A DNA stretch of 64,000 nucleotides from a candidate division WOR-1 bacterium RIFOXYB2_FULL_46_45 (GTDB lineage: Bacteria > Margulisbacteria > WOR-1 > XYC2-FULL-46-14): contig MEUE01000001.1 of the NCBI GenBank assembly GCA_001771585.1, positions 372,001 to 436,000 on the forward strand, written 5' to 3'. A model generated the notes under the pieces. The model ran no database searches. It was given only the letters and a program-made list of their open reading frames with translations, and was not told the DNA's origin. The translations under genes and the position numbers were made by a program. Of this stretch, positions 25,731-34,424 are shown piece after piece (within the stretch, counting starts at the first letter, position 1; each line of letters opens with the position of its first letter).

Positions 25731-26717
25731 TTATATCTGGGTCTGTAACTCGAACATTAACGTATCATTATTGGTTGGCGTTGTCTCTTCCGCCACCAAA
25801 TTATAGTTCACAATAAACTTTGTGTTCTTATTCATGCTATAGGTATACCCCAGGGTAACGGTATTCACGATATTCCCGCCAATCGCGGTGTTGGGATCGT
25901 AGTTCTCATACCGAATCAAGGGCTCATGCGCCCCGCCAAATAACCCCGAAACCTGCAAAGAGGCCTCCTGAAGTTTGGCGGTGGCGGCGGTATTTTGTCC
26001 CAACATGTATTCGGCAACCGTGGTAAACGGACCGGACTTATATTCCAAATCAACCGCCAGGTCCCGTTTTTGCGCTTCGGCCGATCCGGCCTTTCCATAA
26101 TATCCCGATAATCCAATATCGATAAAGTTGTTCTTATAATTCACCCGGCCGACCAGGTCTTTGGTCTTATTGGTATCGGTCGCTCCGGTCCCGTTTACAA
26201 TCGCCGCGTCGTAATTTAACCCCGCCAGGTTGGGAACCGCCCCCATCGCCCTTAACCCATAATCACGGGCCGGCATGATGACCCCGTAATGGCTGGGATT
26301 AAGACCGGTCCCGTAAATCGTTTTGTATTTTCCGGAATCATAGGCAAAAGGGAGCAAAAATTGTCCGGCCCGGACCACAATCCCGGTAACCGGGCATTTG
26401 TATTGTCCGTAAGCGTCGGCCAAAGCTACCGTCCCTCCGCTGGAAAGCCCCGCAAAATCGGGCTGAACCAAGAAAGAAAAATCGGGAGCGACATTTCCGG
26501 TAACCCTAATACGGGCACGGGAAAGGTTTAAGGTGTCCGGACTGGTATTCGCCTGGTAAGCGCTGTAGCGAATACGCAAATATCCGTTCACATCCAATTT
26601 AGTCAAAAAACCGGCCGAATCGGAAACCGAAACGGGTTCAACCTTCTTCTCTGCCGCAATAGAAACAGACGAAACCAGGAACAAAAAAACCAAAACCAAG
26701 CCAAGAATCTTTTTCAT
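25731..26717 (-). CDS. Porin-like outer-membrane beta-barrel
   Basis: A signal peptide (about 1-22, KKILGLVLVFLFLVSSVSIAA) is followed by alternating beta strands such as VNGYLRIRYSAYQ, LSRARIRVTGNV and FSFLVQPDFA, resembling the phosphate-selective porin O/P family. 328 aa. It lacks the usual final aromatic residue (ends FELQTQI), though a Phe lies 7 from the end. GGAGGA precedes the ATG. It sits 13 bases after fdhA in the formate dehydrogenase transcript, which hints at passage of formate or oxyanions. The family is from strand pattern, so moderately sure. Confidence 0.75.
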   Translation of the reverse strand: MKKILGLVLVFLFLVSSVSIAAEKKVEPVSVSDSAGFLTKLDVNGYLRIRYSAYQANTSPDTLNLSRARIRVTGNVAPDFSFLVQPDFAGLSSGGTVALADAYGQYKCPVTGIVVRAGQFLLPFAYDSGKYKTIYGTGLNPSHYGVIMPARDYGLRAMGAVPNLAGLNYDAAIVNGTGATDTNKTKDLVGRVNYKNNFIDIGLSGYYGKAGSAEAQKRDLAVDLEYKSGPFTTVAEYMLGQNTAATAKLQEASLQVSGLFGGAHEPLIRYENYDPNTAIGGNIVNTVTLGYTYSMNKNTKFIVNYNLVAEETTPTNNDTLMFELQTQI

Positions 26718-26729
26718 CTTTTCCTCCTT

Positions 26730-29414
26730 CTAAATTTTTTCTACTCTAACCGCACAGGCCTTGAATTCCGGTATCTTGGCTACCGGATCAAGCGCCGGAT
26801 TGGTCAAAATATTCGCCGCCGCTTCTATGTAATGAAAAGGGATAAAAGTCGTCCCTTTGGGTATTAATTTTTCGCCAACTTCGGCACAGGTCTCAATCTC
26901 TCCCCTGCGGCTTATAACCCTTACCCTGTCGCCATCCTTTATTCCAAGTTTTTTGGCATCCTCTTGCGATATTGTGATTTTGGGACCGGCCAGATTGTTC
27001 AATCCTTCGGTCTTTCTGGTCATCGTTCCGGTATGGAATTGTTCCAAAACCCTGCCGGTGGTTAAAACCAAAGGATACTCATCATCCGGAAGCTCCGCCG
27101 GCTCTTTAAACGGAATTGCTTTCATCAAACCAAGTCCGCGGGCAAACTTGTCTTTATGCAGGTAAGAAGTGCCGGGATGCTCCGGATTGGGACAAGGCCA
27201 CTGCAGCCCTTTTGTGCCGACCCTTTTCCAGGAAATCCCGCCGTACTGAGGAGTAACCGTCACAAGTTCTTCCTGAATATCGCAGGCGGTTTGATACTTC
27301 CACTTTGCTCCCATGGCATTGGCAAGATCCTGTACAATAATCCAGTCCTCTTTTGCCTCTCCCGGAGATGCTACCGCTTTGTTCAGCCGCTGTACCCTTC
27401 GTTCGGTATTGGTAAACAACCCGTCTTTTTCGGCAAAAGACGCGGCGGGAAAAACCACATCGGCAATCGTCGCCGTCTCTGTCAAGAAAATATCCTGCAC
27501 CACCAAAAATTCGGTCTTCTCTAAAGCTTCTTTTACGTGGTTCATATCCGGATCGGACAAAACCGGGTTCTCTCCCATTATGTAAAGAGCCTTAATCTTA
27601 CCCTCCCCAGCGTATTTAAGCTGTTCGGTAACAGTCAGCCCGACTTTGTTGGCAAGCTTTACCCCCCAGGCCTTTTCAAATTTCTCCTGCGCCTGCGGAT
27701 TATTAACCGGCTGGTATCCGGGATAGACATTCGGCAATGCCCCCATGTCACAAGCTCCCTGAACATTCGCCTGCCCTCTTAAAGCATTGACCCCGCCTCC
27801 CGGAATTCCGATATTACCGCACAGCATCTGTAAATTCGCAACCGACCAGACATTGTCGGTCCCGGTGGTATGCTGCGTGATTCCCATGGAATAAAAAACA
27901 GCGGCGGTCTTGGCCTGCCCAAACATTTTAGCAATTGCATTCAGATCCTTTACCGAAATATTTGTAAGCTTTGAGACCTTTTCCGGGGTATACTTCTTTA
28001 CTTCCGTTTTGAGTTCATCAAAATTTTCACAGCGCTCCTTAACATAATCCTTATCGTACCAGCCGTTTTCTATCATAATATGCATTATGCCGTTTAAGAA
28101 AGCGACATCGGATCCGCATCTCTGATTGACATAAATTTCGGCAAAATCGGCCAGCTCAATCCATTTGGGATCGACCACAATCAGTTTGGTCTTGCCCTGC
28201 CGCGCCGCCCTTTTGATGTATGAACCGATTACCGGATGCGCCTCGGTCGTATTTGATCCGATGATCAATGCCACCTCGGCCTTGTCAATTTCGGCAATAT
28301 TGTTAGTCATAGCTCCGGAGCCAAAGGCCGAAGCCAAGCCGACAACCGTTGAGGCGTGGCAGAGACGGGCGCAATGGTCGACATTGTTGGTGCCGATAAC
28401 TGAGCGGATAAATTTCTGGAAAATATAATTTTCTTCGTTGGTAACTTTGGCGGAAGCCAAGCCTCCAATCGCGTCCGGACCGTTCTCTTTCTTTATCTTC
28501 TTAAACTTTTTGGCAACCAGTTCAATCGCGTCTTCCCACGAGGCCGGCTTCAATTCCTTGGTCTTCTCGTCTCTGATAAGCGGAACGGTCAGCCGCTCTT
28601 TTGAATTGACAAAATCATAACCGTAGCGCCCTTTGACGCAAAGCATTCCGTCATTGCACGGAGCCCCTTCAACTCCCGTCACTTTAACCACCCGGTTGCC
28701 GCTGGTATGCAGGGTCAATTGGCAGCCGACCCCGCAATAGGCGCAAACCGTGTTGGTTTGCTTCCTCTCCCAGGGCCTCCCTTTGCCGATAGAATTCCTA
28801 TCTATAATAGCGCCGACCGGGCAGAGCTGGGAACATTCTCCGCACTGGACACAGGACGATTCTCCCATTAAAATATCGTCATCGCAGACAACCGCGGTAT
28901 CATTGCTCCTGTAACCGAAAGACAAGACCTCGTTTACTACCGTATTATTGCATCCTTCAATACAACGGCCGCATTTAATACATTTCTCATTATCCCTGAT
29001 AATAAACTCGGAAGAATTGTCCGGCTGGATCTTTTCTCCAAGCTTAAAAGAAGGGCGTTCAATCCCCAGAAAATAGGCCGCTTCCTGCAGTTCGCATTCC
29101 CCGTTTTTTTCACAGCTTAAGCAATCGTGCCGTCCGGATGAAAGCAAAAGATCAATAACCAATCTCTGAGCGTCGCGGACCTTGTCGGTCGCGGTTAATA
29201 TCTTCATCCCCTCTTTGGCCTTTACGGTGCAGGAGGTTTGCAGTCCCTTCATCCCCTCAACCTCAACCACGCAGGCCCGGCACTTCCCCGCCTGGCCGGT
29301 TTTAACGTGATAGCAAAGGCTCGGAATTTTTATTCCGTTCTCCTTTGCGATTTCCAAAATGGTCTGTCCTTCCGGGGCATCATATTGATTTCCATCAATC
29401 GTAACTCTCATCAT
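26730..29414 (-). CDS. fdhA: NAD-linked formate dehydrogenase catalytic subunit (Mo/W)
   Basis: Oxidises formate, or reduces CO2, at a bis-pterin W/Mo centre in the cytoplasm. N-terminal [2Fe-2S] (C34, C45, C48, C62), a His-Cys cluster near 96-107 (HDCLSCEKNGEC), two ferredoxin-type clusters (CIKCGRCIEGC at 145-155 and CVQCGECSQLC at 188-198), then the [4Fe-4S] motif CAYCGVGC at 224-231. The active-site pair is Cys352-His353 (RLCHAS), so this is the cysteine form, not selenocysteine. 894 aa with complete C-terminal cofactor domain. It starts 6 bases after the diaphorase fusion gene. Confidence 0.94.
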   Translation of the reverse strand: MMRVTIDGNQYDAPEGQTILEIAKENGIKIPSLCYHVKTGQAGKCRACVVEVEGMKGLQTSCTVKAKEGMKILTATDKVRDAQRLVIDLLLSSGRHDCLSCEKNGECELQEAAYFLGIERPSFKLGEKIQPDNSSEFIIRDNEKCIKCGRCIEGCNNTVVNEVLSFGYRSNDTAVVCDDDILMGESSCVQCGECSQLCPVGAIIDRNSIGKGRPWERKQTNTVCAYCGVGCQLTLHTSGNRVVKVTGVEGAPCNDGMLCVKGRYGYDFVNSKERLTVPLIRDEKTKELKPASWEDAIELVAKKFKKIKKENGPDAIGGLASAKVTNEENYIFQKFIRSVIGTNNVDHCARLCHASTVVGLASAFGSGAMTNNIAEIDKAEVALIIGSNTTEAHPVIGSYIKRAARQGKTKLIVVDPKWIELADFAEIYVNQRCGSDVAFLNGIMHIMIENGWYDKDYVKERCENFDELKTEVKKYTPEKVSKLTNISVKDLNAIAKMFGQAKTAAVFYSMGITQHTTGTDNVWSVANLQMLCGNIGIPGGGVNALRGQANVQGACDMGALPNVYPGYQPVNNPQAQEKFEKAWGVKLANKVGLTVTEQLKYAGEGKIKALYIMGENPVLSDPDMNHVKEALEKTEFLVVQDIFLTETATIADVVFPAASFAEKDGLFTNTERRVQRLNKAVASPGEAKEDWIIVQDLANAMGAKWKYQTACDIQEELVTVTPQYGGISWKRVGTKGLQWPCPNPEHPGTSYLHKDKFARGLGLMKAIPFKEPAELPDDEYPLVLTTGRVLEQFHTGTMTRKTEGLNNLAGPKITISQEDAKKLGIKDGDRVRVISRRGEIETCAEVGEKLIPKGTTFIPFHYIEAAANILTNPALDPVAKIPEFKACAVRVEKI

Positions 29415-29420
29415 TGCCTC

Positions 29421-32400
29421 CTATTTTCCAAAGTCGCAGCGCAGGCAGCGCTCGCATTGCTTTACACCGTCGGTATCGTTAAAGCTCCGCTCGACCGGAT
29501 CAAAATTGTTTTTTCTGGCCGAAGCGGGAAGCTCGGGCAGGTTTTTCCTCGGATAAGAGACCGGATCGGCATCCGGGTTGAAATAGGAAGTATTGATCTT
29601 TTCAATCCTCCAAAACGCGTGCTCCTCTCCGGTTAAATATTTATCGATCCCCACCGCCGCCTTTTCCCCGTCGGCTACCGCGGCAATCACGGTCATCTCT
29701 TCGTTGACGCAATCGCCCCCGGCAAAAAGCCAGGGATGGCCGGTTTGGCCGTAAAGCTTATCGGTTTTAAATTTGCTCCCCCAAAGGACATCAACCCGGT
29801 CTTTTTCCGAAACCAGTTTGGAACAATCCAGGGTCTGGCCGATCGCAAAAATGACGGTGTCGGCCTTAATTTCAATTGTCTGCCCCGATTTTTCGGGCCT
29901 CCTTCTGCCGCTCTTGTCATATTCTCCCAAAGTCATCTTGTCGCATTTGACCCCGGCAACTTTGTCGTTTTTTGTAATTATTTCGGAAGGGTTGGTCAAA
30001 GGCAGGATTTTCATCCCTTCTTCAACCGCCGCGCGGACCTCTTCTTCATAAGCCGGCATCTCTTCCCTGGTCCTTCTGTAAACCAGGGTAACTTCGGCTT
30101 TTTCTCTCAACGCGCAGCGGGCGGCGTCAATCGCGGAATTTCCTCCGCCGACAACCACCACTTTTTTACCGACATTAACTTTTCTTTTATAGCTCACTTC
30201 ACGCAAAAAGGTCATCGCGTCCACCACCCCTTCCGCGTCGGCTCCCGGAATTTCCATGGCAATACCCTTGGGAGCGCCGACCGCGATAAAGACCGCTTCA
30301 TACCCGTCTTTGCGCAGGCTGGAAAGGGTAAAATCCTTGCCGAACGTTTTGCCGGTCTTGATTGCAACCCCCATCCCTTCAATCAGCCTGATCTCTTTTT
30401 TAAGTTCATTCCGGGGAAGACGGTAGGAAGGAATAGTCTGCACCAGCATCCCTCCCGCTATTTTTTCCGATTCGAAGACTTCCGGCTTATATCCCAGGCG
30501 GGCCAAAAAGTAGGCTGAACTCAATCCGGCCGGACCGGCCCCTATAATCGCTATCTTCTTCTTGGCGTTTTCGGGATTTTCTTCAACTTCCGGAAGCAGT
30601 CCCTCCGAAGCGTTTTCCACCATATATCTTTTTAAGCCGCGGATTGAGACCGCGGTATTGTCAACCGTTTCCCTGCGGCAAACCGTTTCGCACGGATGCA
30701 CGCAAACCCGGGCGCAAACCCAGGCAAACGGATTCCGGTCGCGGTGAAGTTTTAACGCTTCGTCAAACCTTCCCTCTTTTGCCAGTGAAATATATCCGGG
30801 GACATCCACCTTGGCCGGGCACTTGCTCTGGCAGGGAGACCTGACCAGGTCGGGACAAACCCCGCACTTGCAGCGTTTAAACAAGATGTGGTCTTCAAAT
30901 TCATGCCTGAAGTGGCGCAGGGCCGACAAGACCGGATTAGGCGCGGTCTGTCCCAATCCGCAGAGCGAACTTGAAATAATTTCTTTCCCCATCTTTTCAA
31001 GCTTGTCCAGATCGGAAAGTTCTCCCTCTCCGCGCGTGATCTTGTTGATTATCTCCAGCATCCGCTTGGTCCCTTCGCGGCAGGGGACGCATTTTCCGCA
31101 CGATTCGTCCTGCACAAATTCAAGGAAATATCTGGCAACATCCACCATGCAGGTCCCCTCATCCATTACGATCAGTCCGCCCGATCCCATGATCGCGCCA
31201 AGCTCGTTTAAAGATTCGTAATCCAGTTTTACGTTCAAATGTTTTTTTGGAATGCATCCGCCGGAAGGACCGCCGATCTGCGCGGCTTTGAATTGTTTTC
31301 CGTTGGGAATCCCTCCGCCGATATCATAAATCAATTCGCCAAGAGTGGTTCCGACCGGAACCTCAACCAGTCCGGCATTGACAATCGCTCCGGCCAGGGC
31401 AAAAACTTTTGTCCCCTTGCTCTTTTCCGTTCCGTACTGCGCGAACCAATCTCCGCCTTTCAAAAGAATTTCCGGGACATTGGCAAAAGTCTCGACGTTG
31501 TTTAATGAAGACGGTTTTTGCCACAATCCCTTTTCCGCCGGAAAAGGCGGCCGGGGACGAGGCTCTCCCCTCTTCCCCTCTATGCTGTTGATCAGCGCGG
31601 TCTCTTCCCCGCAGACAAAAGCGCCCGAACCCATTTTTATTTCAAGGTCAAAAGAAAAATCGGTGCCAAGGATATTTTTTCCAAGCAGTCCGGCTTTACG
31701 CGCTCGGTCAAGCGCTATCTCAAGCCGCTCAACCGCCAGCGGATACTCCGCCCTAACATACACATAGCCGTATCTCGCTCCAATGACAAAAGCGCCGATC
31801 GCCATCCCCTCAATCAGGCTGTGGGGATCGCCTTCCAGAACACTGCGGTCCATAAAAGCGCCCGGGTCCCCCTCGTCCGCGTTGCAAAGTATGTATTTTA
31901 TGTCGGAACGGTTGTCGCGGGCAAAGGTCCATTTCAGGTAAGTGGGGAAACCGGCCCCTCCCCGTCCGCGCAAGCCCGATTTTTTCATCTCGGACAAAAC
32001 ATCTTCCGGCTCCATCTTTGTCAAGACCTTGGCCAAAGCCGCGTACCCCTGCCGTCCGATATAATGTTCGAGTTTGGTGGGATCGATTAATCCGCAGTTC
32101 CGCAAGACAACTTTGACCTGGCGCTTAAAAAATTCTATATCGGTCTGGACCGGGACCGGCTTAGCTTCATGGTGCTGCCGCCAGGCCAGACGGGTTACGA
32201 TCTTTCCTTTTTTAAGGTGTTTTTCGACAATCTCTTCAACATCTTTGGGCTTAACATTTGAATAAAAGGTCTTATCGGAGGAGATTACCATCACCGGACC
32301 GGCGGCGCAGGGACCAAGGCATCCGGTCTCAACCAGCGCCACTTTCTTGTCCAGTCCTTTTGTTTTCAATTCTTTTTGAAGAGCTTCTTTTATTTTTAAA

Positions 32401-32531
32401 GAACCGGAAGCGATACAGCCGCCGCCGACGCACAGCAGGATTTTTTCTTTTTTATCTTCGGCAAATTTGGCCTTGTTCTCTTCGTAAAGGGCGGCTAATT
32501 CTTTCGCGTTTTTAATTTTACTTTTTATCAT
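29421..32531 (-). CDS. Diaphorase subunit: Trx-like ferredoxin + NuoF + GltD-type fusion
   Basis: 1036 aa, three modules. Residues 1-110: thioredoxin-like [2Fe-2S] domain (C34, C39, C71, C75). About 130-545: NuoF/HoxF module with the NADH site GRGGAGFPT (189-197), FMN region NADEGDPGAFMDRS and cluster CGKCVPC (478-484). About 555-1036: GltD/NfnB-like flavoprotein with Cys-rich entry (CQSKCPA, CARVCVHPCETVC), FAD site AIIGAGPAGLSSA (661-673) and NADPH site VVVVGGGNSAIDAA. With fdhA and the NuoE-like protein it should form a formate:NAD(P) oxidoreductase. Two pyridine-nucleotide sites raise the possibility of electron bifurcation or transhydrogenation, which is inference. Confidence 0.9.
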   Translation of the reverse strand: MIKSKIKNAKELAALYEENKAKFAEDKKEKILLCVGGGCIASGSLKIKEALQKELKTKGLDKKVALVETGCLGPCAAGPVMVISSDKTFYSNVKPKDVEEIVEKHLKKGKIVTRLAWRQHHEAKPVPVQTDIEFFKRQVKVVLRNCGLIDPTKLEHYIGRQGYAALAKVLTKMEPEDVLSEMKKSGLRGRGGAGFPTYLKWTFARDNRSDIKYILCNADEGDPGAFMDRSVLEGDPHSLIEGMAIGAFVIGARYGYVYVRAEYPLAVERLEIALDRARKAGLLGKNILGTDFSFDLEIKMGSGAFVCGEETALINSIEGKRGEPRPRPPFPAEKGLWQKPSSLNNVETFANVPEILLKGGDWFAQYGTEKSKGTKVFALAGAIVNAGLVEVPVGTTLGELIYDIGGGIPNGKQFKAAQIGGPSGGCIPKKHLNVKLDYESLNELGAIMGSGGLIVMDEGTCMVDVARYFLEFVQDESCGKCVPCREGTKRMLEIINKITRGEGELSDLDKLEKMGKEIISSSLCGLGQTAPNPVLSALRHFRHEFEDHILFKRCKCGVCPDLVRSPCQSKCPAKVDVPGYISLAKEGRFDEALKLHRDRNPFAWVCARVCVHPCETVCRRETVDNTAVSIRGLKRYMVENASEGLLPEVEENPENAKKKIAIIGAGPAGLSSAYFLARLGYKPEVFESEKIAGGMLVQTIPSYRLPRNELKKEIRLIEGMGVAIKTGKTFGKDFTLSSLRKDGYEAVFIAVGAPKGIAMEIPGADAEGVVDAMTFLREVSYKRKVNVGKKVVVVGGGNSAIDAARCALREKAEVTLVYRRTREEMPAYEEEVRAAVEEGMKILPLTNPSEIITKNDKVAGVKCDKMTLGEYDKSGRRRPEKSGQTIEIKADTVIFAIGQTLDCSKLVSEKDRVDVLWGSKFKTDKLYGQTGHPWLFAGGDCVNEEMTVIAAVADGEKAAVGIDKYLTGEEHAFWRIEKINTSYFNPDADPVSYPRKNLPELPASARKNNFDPVERSFNDTDGVKQCERCLRCDFGK

Positions 32532-32543
32532 GCTTTGTCTCCT

Positions 32544-33047
32544 TTACTTGTACTGGGCCAAAATTTCTTTGATTTTTGACGGCTTGACCCTCTGATGGGT
32601 ATCGTCGTTAACCATGATGACCGGGGCCAGGCCGCAAGCGCCAAAGCATCTTCCGATTTCAAGGGTAAACTTCCGGTCGGCGGTTGTCCCTCCGACATCG
32701 ATTCCAAGTTCTTTTTTGAAGGCGGCCAGAACCTCTTTGCTGCCGCGCACATAACAGGCGGTCCCAAGACAGATCCTGATCAGATGTTTCCCGCGCGGCA
32801 TCATGGTGAAGAAATGGTAAAAAGTCGCGACCCCGTACACTTTTGCCAGCGGCTCATGAAGCCCCTTACTGATCATTTTCAAAACGCTTCCCGGCAGGTA
32901 ACCGATCATCTTTTGGGCTATCTGCAGGACCGGGATCAAAGCCCCCGGCTTCCCCTTATAATCGTCAAGTATTTGCCCGAAATTTTTTATTTTTTCCTTT
33001 TCGTCCGCGGTCAGCTCATGGACGCAAACACACTTCTTGTTAGACAT
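32544..33047 (-). CDS. NuoE-like [2Fe-2S] subunit
   Basis: Thioredoxin-fold ferredoxin subunit that partners NuoF-type diaphorases. Helical N-terminus with LIPVLQIAQKMIGYLP and VYGVATFYHFF, then cluster cysteines in CLGTACYVRGS and GRCFGACGLAP. 167 aa, normal length. An extra Cys pair near the N-terminus (KKCVCVHE) is unusual. It overlaps fdhD by 8 bases and precedes the fusion subunit, completing a three-subunit formate dehydrogenase. Confidence 0.92.
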   Translation of the reverse strand: MSNKKCVCVHELTADEKEKIKNFGQILDDYKGKPGALIPVLQIAQKMIGYLPGSVLKMISKGLHEPLAKVYGVATFYHFFTMMPRGKHLIRICLGTACYVRGSKEVLAAFKKELGIDVGGTTADRKFTLEIGRCFGACGLAPVIMVNDDTHQRVKPSKIKEILAQYK

Positions 33048-33834
33048 CTTTTCCCTCCTTCATAACAATCCTCTCCGGCTCCGAATAAATATTCATTTTT
33101 GATCCTCTGGCAAAACCGACCAAAGTTATCTTCAATCGTTTGGCCAGCCGCACCGCCATATCGGTCGGCGCGGAGCGGGAAACTATAATCGGAATGCCGA
33201 TCCTGGCCGCTTTCAAAAGCATCTCCGATGATATTCTTCCGCTCAAAAGCAGAAATTTGTTTTTAGGATCGATTTTCTTTAAAATCAATCCCCCCACTAT
33301 CTTATCTACCGCGTTGTGCCGGCCGATATCTTCGGCGAAGGAAATGATTCTGTCCCCTTCACAAAGCGCCGCGCTGTGGACTCCGCCGGTCTCACGAAAT
33401 GTTTCCGACTTCTTTTGGAATTCGGCGGTTAATCCCAAAATTGTTTTTGCTTCGGCCTTAAAATCGGAATCCACCGGCAAAACATTCTTAAAATCTTCCG
33501 CGTTATAAAAACTGATGTTCCTCCCGCAGCCGGAGGTAATCACCCTGTTTTTTTGCAGCTGTTCGGGCGTTATTTTGTTCTTCGTCCCCACTCCGGCAAA
33601 AAAAGACCTCTCGTTTACGACAATGTCCGTAATGTCGGATTGTGATTCTATGAATCCCTCAACAAACAAATAACCGACTGCCAGCTCTTTAAGATCGGAA
33701 GGAGAAGCAAGCAAGGTGGAGACTTCTTCGTTATTGACCTTTATGGTAAAGGGAACCTCCCGGACGATCTTATCTTTGAAGCCGGCTGCGCCCTCTTTTA
33801 AACTAAAGCGGATAATTTCTGTTTCTTCAAACAT
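33040..33834 (-). CDS. fdhD: Formate dehydrogenase accessory sulfurtransferase
   Basis: Transfers sulfur from a cysteine desulfurase to the W/Mo cofactor, needed for active formate dehydrogenase. Landmarks: VRFSLKEG-type start, ELAVGYLFVEGFI, VITSGCGRN (one Cys where E. coli has CxxC), EDIGRHNAVDKIVGGL, SGRISSEMLLKAARIGIPIIVSRSAPT. 264 aa. Its ATG overlaps the end of mobA by 37 bases. The single-Cys loop is seen in other family members. Confidence 0.94.
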   Translation of the reverse strand: MFEETEIIRFSLKEGAAGFKDKIVREVPFTIKVNNEEVSTLLASPSDLKELAVGYLFVEGFIESQSDITDIVVNERSFFAGVGTKNKITPEQLQKNRVITSGCGRNISFYNAEDFKNVLPVDSDFKAEAKTILGLTAEFQKKSETFRETGGVHSAALCEGDRIISFAEDIGRHNAVDKIVGGLILKKIDPKNKFLLLSGRISSEMLLKAARIGIPIIVSRSAPTDMAVRLAKRLKITLVGFARGSKMNIYSEPERIVMKEGKDV

Positions 33835-34418
33835 TCATAAATTCTTTCCAAATCTTTTTTGGTGTTTAAATTTAAAAACGAAATAAGCGCCGGATCAAAC
33901 CGGCGAAGATCCTCTTCTTCCACAAATTCGACATCCAGCCCGGAAAACATTTCCTGGATCTTATAGTTCCCGGTTTTAATTTGTCTTTCAATTGCCGCTA
34001 TGCAATTTTTGGAATACACGGAGAACAAAGGCTCAAAACCTTCTCCCCTTTTTGGAATTATTAAATCCTGATTCTTGGCCCTTGACCCCAAAAACCTAAC
34101 CAGTTCTGCCTGCGGAAACGGCATATCGCAGGCCATTATAAAATTATGTTCCGTATCGGAAGCCAACAGGCCGGCATGGATCCCGCCCAGCGGACCAACC
34201 CCTCTAATCCGGTCTACCACGATTTCAACCGGATAATTTTTATATTTTTCCGGATAATTGGTTACAATTATTACTTTGTCAAATAACCGGGCCAAAAGGC
34301 CGATGATTATTTCAATGAGGAAGCGAGGATATAGATCCTCGCCTTCTCCAATTTTTACAAACGCCTTATCCTCGCCAAACCTTAAACTTTTTCCGCCGGC
34401 AAGGATGATTCCATTCAT
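33798..34418 (-). CDS. mobA: Molybdenum cofactor guanylyltransferase
   Basis: Adds GMP to make the bis-guanine-dinucleotide cofactor used by formate dehydrogenases. GGKSLRFGEDKAFVKI is the GTP-binding N-terminus, GPLGGIHAGL and MACDMPFP (metal-binding Asp) follow. 206 aa. Residues about 24-34 (EGEDLYPRFL) come from a palindromic repeat related to the polA one and replace the loop that normally reads GGKPLIER. Stop overlaps fdhD; start is 6 bases after the transporter gene. Confidence 0.92.
   Translation of the reverse strand: MNGIILAGGKSLRFGEDKAFVKIGEGEDLYPRFLIEIIIGLLARLFDKVIIVTNYPEKYKNYPVEIVVDRIRGVGPLGGIHAGLLASDTEHNFIMACDMPFPQAELVRFLGSRAKNQDLIIPKRGEGFEPLFSVYSKNCIAAIERQIKTGNYKIQEMFSGLDVEFVEEEDLRRFDPALISFLNLNTKKDLERIYECLKKQKLSALV
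34320..34346. repeat. Palindromic repeat inside mobA, polA-like
   Basis: Arms GCGAGGAT (34323-34330) and ATCCTCGC (34335-34342) with 4-base centre, flanked by GAAG and CTTC as in the polA palindromes; one arm is a base shorter. Read in frame as GEGEDLYPRFL. Confidence 0.75.
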
Positions 34419-34424
34419 TGGCGG

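Noticed and set aside
26730-29414. Selenocysteine formate dehydrogenase
   Set aside because: The frame is open through the active site and the residue there is Cys (RLCHAS), so no UGA recoding is needed.
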